Origin: a virus
Strand: one strand, 5' to 3'
IMG/VR virus record: IMGVR_UViG_3300009504_000002
Location: 1-46,837 of that record
DNA length: 46,837 bases
Part shown: piece after piece, positions 1 through 6,691 of the stretch
Numbering within the stretch: position 1 is the stretch's first letter
Layout of the letters: each line of letters begins with the position of its first letter
Notes under the pieces: generated by a model
What the model was told of the DNA's origin: nothing
The model's database searches: none
Seen by the model: the letters and a program-made list of their open reading frames with translations, nothing else
Translations under genes and position numbers: made by a program

Positions 1-123
1 AGACGACGCGCACACCACCACCACCGTGTCCTCACCGTCATGCAACGCGTACAAGTACCCCGGCAGCAACCGATCCGCGCTCGCCAACTTCAGCAACTCA
101 TGCACCGCCTGCGTCACCCCACG
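1..123. repeat. Direct terminal repeat, left copy
   Basis: Bases 1-123 are identical to 46715-46837. A perfect repeat confined to the two ends of a contig shows that the molecule was circular, or circularly permuted, when assembled. It lies inside the coding sequence of the ArgR-like gene, so it is more likely an assembly overlap than a physical packaging end. Confidence 0.95.
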
Positions 124-561
124 GCTGGTGTCGACCACCACCGTGCTCTCGTGCCGCAGCACGCGCAGCACATCAACCGCGAACCGATCGTGAAGCTCGA
201 GCATCAACGAGTCAGGCGTGTGGCCCTCAAGCAACTGCCAACGCGTCTTCTTCGACCCTGGCTTCAGTGGCACCCGCACCGCACCCAGCGATCGCAAGTC
301 GTTCTCGACCACCGTGATGCCGGGTGACAAGCCGAAGTACGCCTCCACCTGCTCCATCAGCATCCTGGTCGGCGCCCAGTCGATCGGCATCTGCAGCAGC
401 CGCAGTACGAACGCCCTTCGTTCCGCCCGCTGGCCCGCCGCCGCCGACTTGCCTATCGCGTACGCTCGCCAGTCCAGGATCGGCGCTTCCCTGGGGGCGA
501 TGCCCCTCAGGGAGCGCCTGCGATCCTGCGGCGGCTCAGAAGTCGGTTTGTTCCGCTCCAT
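1..561 (-). CDS. argR: ArgR-family arginine repressor-like protein (5' part; gene crosses the circular junction)
   Basis: The frame starts at ATG 561 and runs off the left edge. Through the terminal repeat it continues from 46714 to a stop at 46640, giving 211 aa. Residues about 48-105 resemble the ArgR winged helix-turn-helix, ending in a beta-wing-like GAVRV segment. Residues about 127-200 match the ArgR oligomerisation and arginine-binding domain: a [13 protein letters not shown] strand-helix (148-153 GVTQAV) and a DGEDT motif at 175-179 corresponding to the family GDDT loop. As I recall the E. coli protein, its ligand residues are Q106, D113, D128 and D129. Here the Q (151) and the acidic pair (E177, D178) are kept, but the D113 position is K158. 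The N-terminus is about 40 residues longer than usual. It overlaps the bet stop by 26 bp, with only a weak ribosome site. Family call fairly sure; operator and ligand unknown. Confidence 0.75.
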   Translation of the reverse strand, partial: MERNKPTSEPPQDRRRSLRGIAPREAPILDWRAYAIGKSAAAGQRAERRAFVLRLLQMPIDWAPTRMLMEQVEAYFGLSPGITVVENDLRSLGAVRVPLKPGSKKTRWQLLEGHTPDSLMLELHDRFAVDVLRVLRHESTVVVDTSRGVTQAVHELLKLASADRLLPGYLYALHDGEDTVVVVCASS

Positions 562-1525
562 GTTCGCCACCGTCACCGGGTTGTGCTGTCGAGAGCGCGT
601 AGTCCGCGACGCGCCCTTCCCACGTCGGCGCGTCCGCTTGGAGAAGGGTGACGGCTTCTTCATGGGTCAACTCCCCGAGCTTGGCGATGGTGCGGCCGAC
701 GGCGAGGCTGATGATCGCCTTCACGTCGTTCATGTCGGGCACGCCCTGCTCAGCGAGTGCATCCAAGATCGCTTGCCCTTGCGCCTTGCTGGCGTGCTTG
801 CCGCTGGCGGCGGTCGGCTTCGATGCCGGCTTCGGCTTCTCGAACGGGTCGGCAGCCTCGATGACCTCGACGTCAAGCACCTCTTCGCGAGGCGCGATCG
901 GCAGGTCACGACGGTTCACCCTCGGCGGCGGCTCACTGGGCGGCACCACCGTCGGCGGCAGCACCTGCGTCTGCGCCATCTCCTCCTCCGTGTACAACCC
1001 ACCCAACTCCTGCGGGAACGCGCGCCGCAACGCCTGCGCCTCCGCCACCTTCGCGATCATCACGTCAGGCATGGTCGGCCACAAGCCCATCGGGCTGCCG
1101 TCCTTGCCCTTCTGCACGAACGACTTCCAGCGAGCGACAGCGAACAGCGGCTGATCGAACCCGCGCCGCATCACACCCACCCGCGCAGCAGCCGGCGGCT
1201 CATCCTCCAGCCACACGTCACGCCACACGCCATCAGGACCGCACCACTCCGGCCCCACCTGCCCCGCGTACTCACGGCTCCGCTGAGCGATCAACCGCAA
1301 CCCGTCGATGCTCACCTGCGTGGTCATCACCAGCCGCTTCTCCTGCGACGACCACCGCTTCACCGGGTAGATCTGCTTGGCGAACGCGTCGAGCTTGGTG
1401 CGGTTGCAGATCTGCAGGAACAACGCAAGCTCGTCGTCGGTGGCGCCTCGAGCGATGGTGCTCTTGATCAGGTCGATCTGTTCGCGCGGGATCTCCGGCG
1501 CGATCTTCGCCAGGTCGTGACTCAC
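536..1525 (-). CDS. bet: Bet/RecT-type single-strand annealing recombinase
   Basis: This 329-aa protein resembles lambda Red beta. Residues about 15-55 carry the hallmark pattern [20 protein letters not shown], followed by the [11 protein letters not shown] stretch. Residues about 65-110 give [17 protein letters not shown] and WCGPDGVW. Residues about 150-185 give [18 protein letters not shown], then [10 protein letters not shown]. Such proteins anneal complementary single strands during phage recombination. The last 120 residues are a variable, proline- and lysine-rich tail. GTG at 1525 is preferred: it overlaps the upstream stop as GTGA and follows GGGAG at 8 nt, whereas an in-frame TTG at 1540 has no good site. 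No partner lambda-Exo gene is adjacent; other nucleases sit nearby at 3836, 5107 and 45249. Confidence 0.9.
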   Translation of the reverse strand: MSHDLAKIAPEIPREQIDLIKSTIARGATDDELALFLQICNRTKLDAFAKQIYPVKRWSSQEKRLVMTTQVSIDGLRLIAQRSREYAGQVGPEWCGPDGVWRDVWLEDEPPAAARVGVMRRGFDQPLFAVARWKSFVQKGKDGSPMGLWPTMPDVMIAKVAEAQALRRAFPQELGGLYTEEEMAQTQVLPPTVVPPSEPPPRVNRRDLPIAPREEVLDVEVIEAADPFEKPKPASKPTAASGKHASKAQGQAILDALAEQGVPDMNDVKAIISLAVGRTIAKLGELTHEEAVTLLQADAPTWEGRVADYALSTAQPGDGGEHGAEQTDF

Positions 1526-1902
1526 GATTCCATCTCCCAACTCTCGAAGTCGCTGCGGCGGATGATCCAGCGGCTACCCACGCGCTTGGCGGGCAGCGAC
1601 CCAGACCGCAGCAGCTTGTACACGCTGGTCAGGCTGATCGGCAGCGCGTCAGCGATCTCCTGCGGCGTCACGAACTCGATGCGCACCCGCTCCGCCGCCT
1701 CCTCAGGGAACAGGCGCTGCTGACCCGGCAACGGCGCCGCCGCCTGCGGATGCAGGTAGTCAGCCAGTCGACCCATCAGCCCGTACACGCTGAACAACGC
1801 CAACCGAGCTACCTCAGCGTCGGACGCGTACGACCCGTCCGCCATCAGTTGCTCCCTGGTCGACCGAAGCTCCTCAGCCAGTTCCTTACCCGTCAGTGTC
1901 AT
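1522..1902 (-). CDS. Helix-turn-helix (excisionase/MerR-like) DNA-binding protein
   Basis: A 126-aa protein whose residues 79-122 form an excisionase-type winged helix: TPQEIADAL, then [20 protein letters not shown], then [12 protein letters not shown]. This is the classic helix, recognition helix and wing of the HTH_17/Xis family. The first 75 residues are helical and unlike known domains. ATG 1902 follows AGGAGG at 5 nt, and its stop overlaps the bet start. The position just ahead of bet suggests a regulator of the recombination genes; no integrase exists for it to act with as an excisionase. Family confident, role inferred. Confidence 0.8.
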   Translation of the reverse strand: MTLTGKELAEELRSTREQLMADGSYASDAEVARLALFSVYGLMGRLADYLHPQAAAPLPGQQRLFPEEAAERVRIEFVTPQEIADALPISLTSVYKLLRSGSLPAKRVGSRWIIRRSDFESWEMES

Positions 1903-2161
1903 CCCAAACCTCCTCAGCCATGCCCCGCTTCACCAGCGGATCGCCGTGCAAGTCTCGGTACTCCAGCACCGCGTCCGTGGGCACGCCCATCCCGTCAACC
2001 AACGGCATGTCCGCCACGAAGAGCGTTCTGGTACCCATCACGCACGTAGTGATCGCCCCTGTCTGGGCGCGGTAGTACGCCGCTCGCAGGCTGATGCCCG
2101 CCAGGTCCGCGTACTCCTCCGCCGTCAACAGGTTTGGACTGAGCGCAACCGTCCGCCTCAT
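1886..2161 (-). CDS. Small putative DNA-binding protein, first gene of the bet operon
   Basis: A 91-aa protein. ATG 2161 was chosen because AGGAGG (2168-2173) lies 6 nt upstream and a promoter lies just beyond. Residues about 11-35 (LTAEEYADLAGISLRAAYYRA) look like an HTH-type 'AEEYADLAGIS' segment seen in excisionase-like helices, followed by a short beta-rich stretch (CVMGTRTLFV) that could be a wing. The stop overlaps the next gene by 17 bp. It could be an autoregulator acting on the palindrome at 2198-2213, which is inference. Confidence 0.7.
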   Translation of the reverse strand: MRRTVALSPNLLTAEEYADLAGISLRAAYYRAQTGAITTCVMGTRTLFVADMPLVDGMGVPTDAVLEYRDLHGDPLVKRGMAEEVWDDTDG

Positions 2162-2188
2162 TCCGCACCTCCTCGCAATGCAATGCCA

Positions 2189-2217
2189 ATCATAGCAGTT
2201 GCGCCGGCGCAACAACG
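2189..2217 (-). promoter_or_regulatory. Leftward promoter of the HTH-bet operon
   Basis: On the minus strand TATGAT (2194-2189) is a near-consensus -10 box, preceded by an extended TGC. TTG-rich sequence at 2210-2217 provides a weak -35 at 15-17 bp spacing. The spacer is filled by a perfect 16-bp palindrome, so repressor binding there would occlude polymerase. The transcript would carry a short leader of about 20 nt with a good ribosome site. Confidence 0.65.
2198..2213. promoter_or_regulatory. 16-bp perfect palindrome, candidate operator (copy 1)
   Basis: GTTGCGCCGGCGCAAC is its own reverse complement and occurs again exactly at 6647-6662, the other intergenic gap of this leftward block. 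Here it lies directly upstream of the TATGAT -10 box. Position and repetition suggest an operator for a phage repressor. Confidence 0.6.
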
Positions 2218-2290
2218 CGCCGTTGCCGGCGCCGGCCACCACGCGTACCGTGATGATGCGGCGTCCCTCACGCCGTTCCTGCCCTCCTCA

Positions 2291-2328
2291 GTACGCACCC
2301 CGTTGTCTCCGCCGGCCGGGGTGCGTAC
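2291..2328. promoter_or_regulatory. 12-bp inverted repeat over the lysis promoter, candidate operator
   Basis: GTACGCACCCCG (2291-2302) is repeated inverted and perfectly at 2317-2328, with a 14-bp spacer. The left arm abuts the -35 box, the spacer contains it, and the right arm enters the -10 box. A dimeric regulator bound here would control the lysis genes. It could also form a hairpin in DNA, but the promoter overlap favours an operator. Confidence 0.6.
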
Positions 2329-2331
2329 CCT
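2303..2331 (+). promoter_or_regulatory. Lysis promoter giving a leaderless transcript
   Basis: TTGTCT (2303-2308), a 17-bp spacer and TACCCT (2326-2331) lie upstream of ATG 2338. The -10 box ends 6 nt before the start codon, so transcription should begin at or next to the ATG. No ribosome binding site is present, in keeping with leaderless translation. Confidence 0.6.
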
Positions 2332-2337
2332 TGGTGC

Positions 2338-2868
2338 ATGAGCAGCCGGCGGTTCAGTGGCGTCCTGTGGCCCATCGAAGTGCCACGAGTGACCCTTCCC
2401 TTCAGCGCAACGTGGACGCAGTGGTACAGCGACGAGCGTCCGCACCGTGGTGTCGACATCGCGCCGTGGCCCGGCAGCACCGGACGGCCAGTCCGATCGC
2501 CCATCCACGGCACCGTCGCGTACGTCCGCGAGTCGACCACCGCCGGCCTCGACCTCGCCATCACCGGCAGCGTTCCGTACCCGTGGGGCGCCAGCGACCT
2601 CAAGGGTCGGCACGTCGTGTTCGCTGCGGACGAACCGTTCCACATCCGCATGTGCCACCACAGTGAGATCCTGGTGGTCGAGAACCAACTGGTGGCTGCG
2701 GGTGATCTGATCGCGCGCATCGGCAACACCGGCGTCCAGTCGAGCGGCCCGCACGTTCACCTGGAGATCCGCAAGGGCGCGTTCGATGATTGGCTGGTGG
2801 TCGACCCGATGCACTTCTTCATTGCGGCCATACCCGGCCTCCGCCAAACGGTGGTCGGACTTCAGTAG
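2338..2868 (+). CDS. M23-family zinc metallopeptidase, probable endolysin
   Basis: A 176-aa protein with the LAS/lysostaphin-type metal site: H36 and D40 in HRGVD, and H141 of the HVH motif (139-141, GPHVHLEI). H107/H108 supply the catalytic histidine region. The glycines before and after (PIHGTVAYV, GDLIARIGNTG) are typical of M23 beta-sheets. Such enzymes cut peptide cross-links of peptidoglycan. There is no signal peptide, so release would need the membrane proteins encoded next (2919 and 3408). The family identification is secure; use in lysis rather than entry is inferred from its neighbours. Confidence 0.88.
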   Translation: MSSRRFSGVLWPIEVPRVTLPFSATWTQWYSDERPHRGVDIAPWPGSTGRPVRSPIHGTVAYVRESTTAGLDLAITGSVPYPWGASDLKGRHVVFAADEPFHIRMCHHSEILVVENQLVAAGDLIARIGNTGVQSSGPHVHLEIRKGAFDDWLVVDPMHFFIAAIPGLRQTVVGLQ

Positions 2869-2918
2869 GAGGTGATTCGCATCTACTCTCACGTCGTCCA
2901 CCTCAAGGAGGGAACATC

Positions 2919-3308
2919 ATGGTGAAGTACTTCACGTACATTCCGATCCTCATCGCATGGCTGCCGGAGATCATCAAGGCCGTCACCATCATCGAGGCGG
3001 TGCTCGACCCGAAGACACCGGGCGCCGAGAAGAAGCAGGCCGTGCTCGCGTACCTCAGCCAGGTGGCTGAGAAGACCAAGCTGCCGTGGGGTGAGCAGGC
3101 GATCGGCGTGGTGTCCAGCGTCATCGACACCGTGGTCGGCATCCTGAACTTCCTGCGGGTGTTCAGCAAGGCTGCCGACAAGCCGGCTGAGGTGACTGAC
3201 GCTGAACCCATCGTCACCGCCGCATCCGTCAACGAGCAGGTGGTCGAGGCGATGGAACACGACCCCATCCTGGACGCGTTCCTCAGCAAGGCACCGAAGG
3301 CGATCTAG
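2919..3308 (+). CDS. Putative holin-like or lysis-associated membrane protein
   Basis: A 129-aa protein; ATG 2919 follows AAGGAGG at a good distance. Hydrophobic stretches lie at about residues 5-29 (YIPILIAWLPEIIKAVTIIEAV) and 61-82 (AIGVVSSVIDTVVGILNFLRVF), separated by a charged helix, and the C-terminal 45 residues are acidic. Position directly after the endopeptidase gene and the hydrophobic pattern fit a holin or accessory lysis protein. The hydrophobic segments are mild, so an amphipathic, non-holin protein is possible. No named family is recognised. Confidence 0.55.
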   Translation: MVKYFTYIPILIAWLPEIIKAVTIIEAVLDPKTPGAEKKQAVLAYLSQVAEKTKLPWGEQAIGVVSSVIDTVVGILNFLRVFSKAADKPAEVTDAEPIVTAASVNEQVVEAMEHDPILDAFLSKAPKAI

Positions 3309-3407
3309 GGAATCGACGGAGGCCCCCAACTGGAGTAGCGTAGACTCAAGCCAGCGACGTGGGATCCTGGCAACATCTGCGCCATTCCTTGGGGGTTCCG
3401 CACCACG

Positions 3408-3743
3408 ATGGATCAAGCTCACATCCCGCCGCCTCATGATCCGACGCTGGCTGAGCGCGTACGACGACTGGAGGTTGTCGTGAACGGCAACGGTCGGCCA
3501 GGACTCGCTGAGAACGTGCGGTTGCTCATGACGCAGGGCGAAACGCACAAGACACTCCTCGAATGCGTGAAGAAGAGCACCGATCAACTGCTCGCCACTC
3601 GCATGGTCGATGAAGCTCGCAGGGAAGGCTCGAGGCGAGCGATCACCCAGATCCGAGGCATCGCCATCATCATGCTGGCGCTGCTGGGAATCGACCTCAG
3701 CGTCGGGTTGCGTGAGATGTTCTCGTTGCTGTCGCTCAGGTAA
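3408..3743 (+). CDS. Putative XhlA-like membrane-anchored lysis protein
   Basis: A 111-aa protein with a helical, coiled-coil-prone body (residues 15-80; ERVRRLEVVVNGNG is typical of phage proteins with this layout) and one C-terminal membrane segment at about 83-101 (IRGIAIIMLALLGIDLSVGL). This matches the layout of XhlA-type haemolysin or holin partners. It is the last gene before two hairpin terminators. No clear ribosome site precedes ATG 3408; a GGGGGTT stretch is somewhat far. The region 3309-3407 between this gene and the previous one holds no other gene. Confidence 0.5.
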   Translation: MDQAHIPPPHDPTLAERVRRLEVVVNGNGRPGLAENVRLLMTQGETHKTLLECVKKSTDQLLATRMVDEARREGSRRAITQIRGIAIIMLALLGIDLSVGLREMFSLLSLR

Positions 3744-3761
3744 CGCACGTACGATGGGCGC

Positions 3762-3778
3762 GCCGAGCGCCGCTCGGC
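3762..3778 (+). terminator. Hairpin downstream of the lysis genes
   Basis: GCCGAGC (3762-3768) pairs perfectly with GCTCGGC (3772-3778) around a 3-nt loop and is followed by TT. It lies 19 bp after the last lysis gene and before a second, longer hairpin. Confidence 0.5.
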
Positions 3779-3786
3779 TTGCGCTA

Positions 3787-3825
3787 GGGCCGACCGGAGC
3801 GCCCAAATCGACTACCGGTCGGCCC
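3787..3825. terminator. Bidirectional terminator between convergent units
   Basis: GGGCCGACCGG (3787-3797) and CCGGTCGGCCC (3815-3825) form a perfect 11-bp stem with a 17-nt loop, followed by a T-rich tail (GCTTCTGTCTTC). It separates the rightward lysis genes from the leftward exonuclease gene ending at 3836. Confidence 0.7.
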
Positions 3826-3835
3826 GCTTCTGTCT

Positions 3836-4546
3836 TCACTTCACCCTCAGGAACCGCTTGTGCAGCGTGCGCAGCACCTCCACGTCGCTGAGGTTGTAGT
3901 CCACCACCGACTGCCAGTCGCCAGCCTGCACGCGCGACCACACGTCCGCGCCAGTCATCGCGTGCTTCACCTTCGGACTCTCGACGCTCAGCGCGCCGCA
4001 CAACTCGTCCAAGCTCACGTACTCCCGGTGATCGCCGGTCCACTCGACACCCAAGTCAAGCACCGCCGGCGAGTACGGGCTGGCTCCGTACGGCAGGCGC
4101 ACGCTTGGCTTGATGCCATGCACCACCGATCGCTGGTGCAGGAACCGCAGGTCGAACCGCGCGACGTTCATGCCGACGAACGTGACCATCCAAGCTCCGC
4201 CGTCGCCGTACGGCGCGCCGGCCACCTGCAGGTCCGCCGTCAGCAGCGCGTAGAACGCCTCCAGCATGAACGCCTCATCCTCGAGCCGCTGCAGATCCTG
4301 ACGCACCACGTTCTGCGCCGGCTCACCGTTGACGGCCCAGCCGATGGCGAACAACTGGCCGTACGCTCCGTTCAGGCTCGTCTGCGCGTGCGCCTCGACG
4401 CCCTTCTCCGCCACGTACGCTCGGATCTTCTCGGGATCCTTGTAGTTGCTGGGCGCCTTCACGCGTGACGCTGCAGCGTCCGCTGCGCCTTCCCGCTGAT
4501 CCGGCACTGTCTCCACGTCCAGGTACACGAACGCCGTGTTGCTCAT
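3836..4546 (-). CDS. DnaQ/PolB-type 3'-5' exonuclease
   Basis: A 236-aa protein with the three exonuclease motifs of the RNase H-like DEDD superfamily. Motif I has D10 and E12 in YLDVETVPD, motif II has D132 in GMNVARFDLRFL, and motif III has Y217 and D221 in YNLSDVEVL, so this is a DEDDy enzyme. It resembles the predicted stand-alone PolB-related exonucleases. These degrade DNA from 3' ends, in replication, repair, or to prepare single strands for an annealing protein such as the Bet encoded at 536. ATG 4546 overlaps the upstream stop as ATGA. No polymerase domain is attached. Confidence 0.85.
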   Translation of the reverse strand: MSNTAFVYLDVETVPDQREGAADAAASRVKAPSNYKDPEKIRAYVAEKGVEAHAQTSLNGAYGQLFAIGWAVNGEPAQNVVRQDLQRLEDEAFMLEAFYALLTADLQVAGAPYGDGGAWMVTFVGMNVARFDLRFLHQRSVVHGIKPSVRLPYGASPYSPAVLDLGVEWTGDHREYVSLDELCGALSVESPKVKHAMTGADVWSRVQAGDWQSVVDYNLSDVEVLRTLHKRFLRVK

Positions 4547-4758
4547 ACCGTAGTCCCTTCGGGGTACTTCGTCGCCAGCGGGCGGTAGTTCTCGCTCGCT
4601 GCCTTGCCGCAGTGCGAGCACTTCATGGCGGGAATGACGTTCTGGTGGAAGTACGCGTCGTCATAGCCGTAGCTCTTGATCGTCGTGCCGCAATGCTCGC
4701 ACTCGTAGATGGCGTGAAAGTCACGGCGGTACTGACTCGTTATCTCCTTGATTCTCAT
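4543..4758 (-). CDS. Small zinc-finger protein coupled to the exonuclease
   Basis: A 71-aa protein with two CxxC knuckles, C20-x2-C23 and C47-x2-C50, predicted to bind one zinc ion. ATGA overlaps on both sides couple it to the exonuclease gene and to the gene upstream. It may be a nucleic-acid-binding partner of the exonuclease, judged by position only. Confidence 0.7.
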   Translation of the reverse strand: MRIKEITSQYRRDFHAIYECEHCGTTIKSYGYDDAYFHQNVIPAMKCSHCGKAASENYRPLATKYPEGTTV

Positions 4759-5093
4759 GCCCGCTCCTCACTCAGGCTGTCATGAGCCTCGCCCTGCGTC
4801 CCATCCGCCTGCATCCTCTGAGTCGCCACCAGAAGGCCCATCGTGCAGTTCCGCATCAACAGCGCCCTCGACTCCTCACTCGCCAACCCGAACGCCTCCT
4901 GCAGCCGCTCAGGCAGCCACAGCCCGCTCTCGAACGCCTGGATGATGTTCCCAGTCACGCTCAGCATCACCGCAGCCGCATCCACATCCTCCGGCGACCC
5001 ATCCGTCACAGCCACCAACGGGTTCTCCAACGCCGGCCGCGCCGCGATCACCATCCCGAACAACGCCGTCACCCCATCGATGATGTTCACCAT
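4755..5093 (-). CDS. Hypothetical helical protein
   Basis: A 112-aa protein, largely alpha-helical and acidic, with no recognised family. A mildly hydrophobic N-terminus (VTALFGMVIAARPALENPLVAV) could be amphipathic rather than membrane-spanning. ATG 5093 is used, with GGTGGAG about 6 nt upstream. An in-frame GTG at 5126 preceded by GGAGGAGGG is an alternative that would add 11 residues and overlap the upstream gene. The stop overlaps the next start as ATGA. Confidence 0.55.
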   Translation of the reverse strand: MVNIIDGVTALFGMVIAARPALENPLVAVTDGSPEDVDAAAVMLSVTGNIIQAFESGLWLPERLQEAFGLASEESRALLMRNCTMGLLVATQRMQADGTQGEAHDSLSEERA

Positions 5094-5106
5094 CGCCCGC
5101 TCCACC

Positions 5107-5469
5107 TCACTTGACTCGGTGCTCACTCGCCTCACCCTCCTCCGGCTCCTCCTCAAGGAACCAACGCAACAGGTACGTCGCCAACCGCGCATGCGCATGC
5201 CGCACCCGCGTCTCCAGGAACCGCCACTCACCCCACTCGTGCAGGCTGGCGTGGCACTCCTTGCACAGCGGCAGCGCCGCCCACCCCTGCAGGCCGAGGT
5301 GGCTACGGTGCGACAGGTCACGCAGCCTCGGACTCCAGATGCCTCGGATGTGCGCCGCCTCGATCGGGTTGGCTTCCAGCCCATGCCCCTCGCACGCTGC
5401 GCACTTCTGCGTCTTCAGCCACTTCCAGTACGCGATCACGCGCGGACTCGGACGCTTACGCTCGCTCAT
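5107..5469 (-). CDS. HNH-like nuclease of the Ref (recombination enhancement function) type
   Basis: A 120-aa protein with C23-x2-C26 near the N-terminus, an EAAH segment (37-40), and C69-x2-C72-H73 followed by H77 in PLCKECHASLH. This Cys/His spacing with EAAHIRG resembles the Ref family and DUF968-like HNH proteins. P1 Ref is a RecA-dependent nuclease, so a recombination role would fit the nearby Bet protein. The C-terminal 35 residues are a charged helix. The superfamily assignment is reasonable; RecA dependence is only inferred. Confidence 0.7.
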   Translation of the reverse strand: MSERKRPSPRVIAYWKWLKTQKCAACEGHGLEANPIEAAHIRGIWSPRLRDLSHRSHLGLQGWAALPLCKECHASLHEWGEWRFLETRVRHAHARLATYLLRWFLEEEPEEGEASEHRVK

Positions 5470-5639
5470 CTCGCCCTCCTCGGTCGAACATGCGAGCGAC
5501 TCATGCCGCCCGACTCGTCACCGATCGCCACCCGCGCCCGCCGCTCGCCAGACTGCCGAGCTTGCTGAGCGCGCCGCCTCTTCTCCTCCCGCTCCTCCTG
5601 CTGCTGCAGGATGAAGAACCCGAACACCGGCCACGGCAT
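5466..5639 (-). CDS. Small hypothetical protein
   Basis: A 57-aa product: a short hydrophobic start (MPWPVFGFFILQQQ) followed by a very charged Glu/Arg-rich region. It is linked to the next gene by an ATGA overlap and to the previous one by TGATG. The translational coupling is the main evidence that it is real. Confidence 0.5.
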   Translation of the reverse strand: MPWPVFGFFILQQQEEREEKRRRAQQARQSGERRARVAIGDESGGMSRSHVRPRRAR

Positions 5640-5803
5640 CAGCGGCTCGCCTCCTCCGCCAGCACCACCCTGCTTCCTATCAGGCTGAACACCCCCAGCG
5701 CCGCCATCACCAGCGCCCGCTCGAGGTCACCCTGAGCGAACGCCAGCCACGCACCCACCGCCAGCGAGCCGGCCATGCCTCGGAACAGCCACACGTCCCT
5801 CAT
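5639..5803 (-). CDS. Small two-segment membrane protein
   Basis: A 54-aa product with two hydrophobic segments, about residues 10-24 (MAGSLAVGAWLAFAQ) and 31-48 (LVMAALGVFSLIGSRVVL), joined by a charged turn. It overlaps both neighbours (ATGA upstream, TGATG downstream). It could be a holin- or superinfection-exclusion-like membrane peptide, but nothing in the sequence decides this. Confidence 0.5.
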   Translation of the reverse strand: MRDVWLFRGMAGSLAVGAWLAFAQGDLERALVMAALGVFSLIGSRVVLAEEASR

Positions 5804-6027
5804 GCGTCCACCGTCCTGTCGCGCATGGCGGCGCTGATCGCGTCCCTAGCGCCGTCCGCACCCAGTCTCGCGGTCAGGCGCGCCATCGCATCATGCGCCA
5901 ACGCCTCCGCCCGCCTCACCCGCCGCAACCGATCCGCCGTCCGCGCCTCATCGGACAATCCAAGCCACGCGTCCTGCAGATCGTACGCGTGCAGCACCAA
6001 CGCCTCATCCGACCAACCCGGTACCAT
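5800..6027 (-). CDS. Small hypothetical helical protein
   Basis: A 75-aa protein, all helix, with a central Arg/Ala-rich segment (TADRLRRVRRAEALAHDAMARL). ATG 6027 overlaps the preceding stop as TGATG, and GGAGGGG lies about 10 nt upstream. No family recognised. Confidence 0.55.
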   Translation of the reverse strand: MVPGWSDEALVLHAYDLQDAWLGLSDEARTADRLRRVRRAEALAHDAMARLTARLGADGARDAISAAMRDRTVDA

Positions 6028-6296
6028 CACAGCTTCCCCTCCAACCACGCAGCATCCAACTCCGCATGCAAGTGCCCCTCATGCTTCCGCACCAACTCCA
6101 GGTACACCTCCCGCGCGCCCTCGCGCTCGTCATCCGCCAGCGACCGCAACGTCAGCAGCGGCGCCGGCTTGAAGCCCATCCTCGACAGTTGCCGCGCGAT
6201 CTCTCGACCCTGCCGCAGGCACCGCGTCGTGATGCCACCCTTGTGCCAGTGAGCGTAGTACAGGTGGTACGCCTCGCACACATCGAACCGATCCAT
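6027..6296 (-). CDS. Hypothetical protein of a phage family often seen in replication modules
   Basis: An 89-aa protein beginning FDVCEAYHLYYAHWHKGG and carrying R-x-GF-x-P-x2-L in its middle. This pattern recurs in small phage proteins of unknown function. It is coupled on both sides by TGATG overlaps. No catalytic motif is visible. Confidence 0.6.
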   Translation of the reverse strand: MDRFDVCEAYHLYYAHWHKGGITTRCLRQGREIARQLSRMGFKPAPLLTLRSLADDEREGAREVYLELVRKHEGHLHAELDAAWLEGKL

Positions 6297-6565
6297 CACT
6301 CCTCCTCCCGGCAGCCGCCAGCCCACCGCAACGGCCACCGCACGTCCCACCACAGGTTCACCAGTTGCCGGCGGAGCTTGCGTCGACGCGCCAACCGCCG
6401 CTCGCGCCGCAGCACAGCCGGCGACGGCTCATGCAGCAGCCCACGCGGCCGGCGATCCTCCCAGTACTGATTCGCTGCCGCCCACGCCTTCGCTCGCTCG
6501 CGGATCATGCTCGACCACACCGCAGCGTTGAAGTCATGCACCCAACCCGACCGCTCGTCGTCCAT
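6296..6565 (-). CDS. Small basic hypothetical protein
   Basis: An 89-aa protein, strongly basic in its second half (LRRERRLARRRKLRRQL), which suggests nucleic acid binding. ATG 6565 follows GGAGG at 4 nt; an earlier ATG at 6580 has poorer context. It is the first gene after the intergenic gap that carries the second 16-bp palindrome. Confidence 0.5.
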   Translation of the reverse strand: MDDERSGWVHDFNAAVWSSMIRERAKAWAAANQYWEDRRPRGLLHEPSPAVLRRERRLARRRKLRRQLVNLWWDVRWPLRWAGGCREEE

Positions 6566-6646
6566 CACGCCTCCCATCACCGATCGCTCAGACCGGCGGT
6601 CCTACCGTGCGTCCTATCAGCCCGATCGCCGCGACTGGCCACGCGG

Positions 6647-6662
6647 TTGCGCCGGCGCAACG
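6647..6662. promoter_or_regulatory. 16-bp perfect palindrome, candidate operator (copy 2)
   Basis: This is identical to 2198-2213. It lies in the 126-bp gap 6566-6691, upstream of the leftward gene starting at 6565. No convincing -10 box was found close to it. The gap holds nothing else recognisable apart from a short GGGTCGACCC palindrome at 6664-6673. Confidence 0.5.
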
Positions 6663-6691
6663 GGTCGACCCCGCCGCGCCGGCGCCGCGAG

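Noticed and set aside
218-1723. Plus-strand open frame opposite bet and the ArgR-like gene
   Set aside because: The minus strand carries clear Bet, HTH and ArgR-like families; the plus frame is low-complexity Arg/Leu/His sequence.
3309-3407. Promoter (TAGACT at 3341-3346) between the two lysis membrane genes
   Set aside because: No -35 box at a suitable distance and a long leader without a ribosome site; too weak to list.
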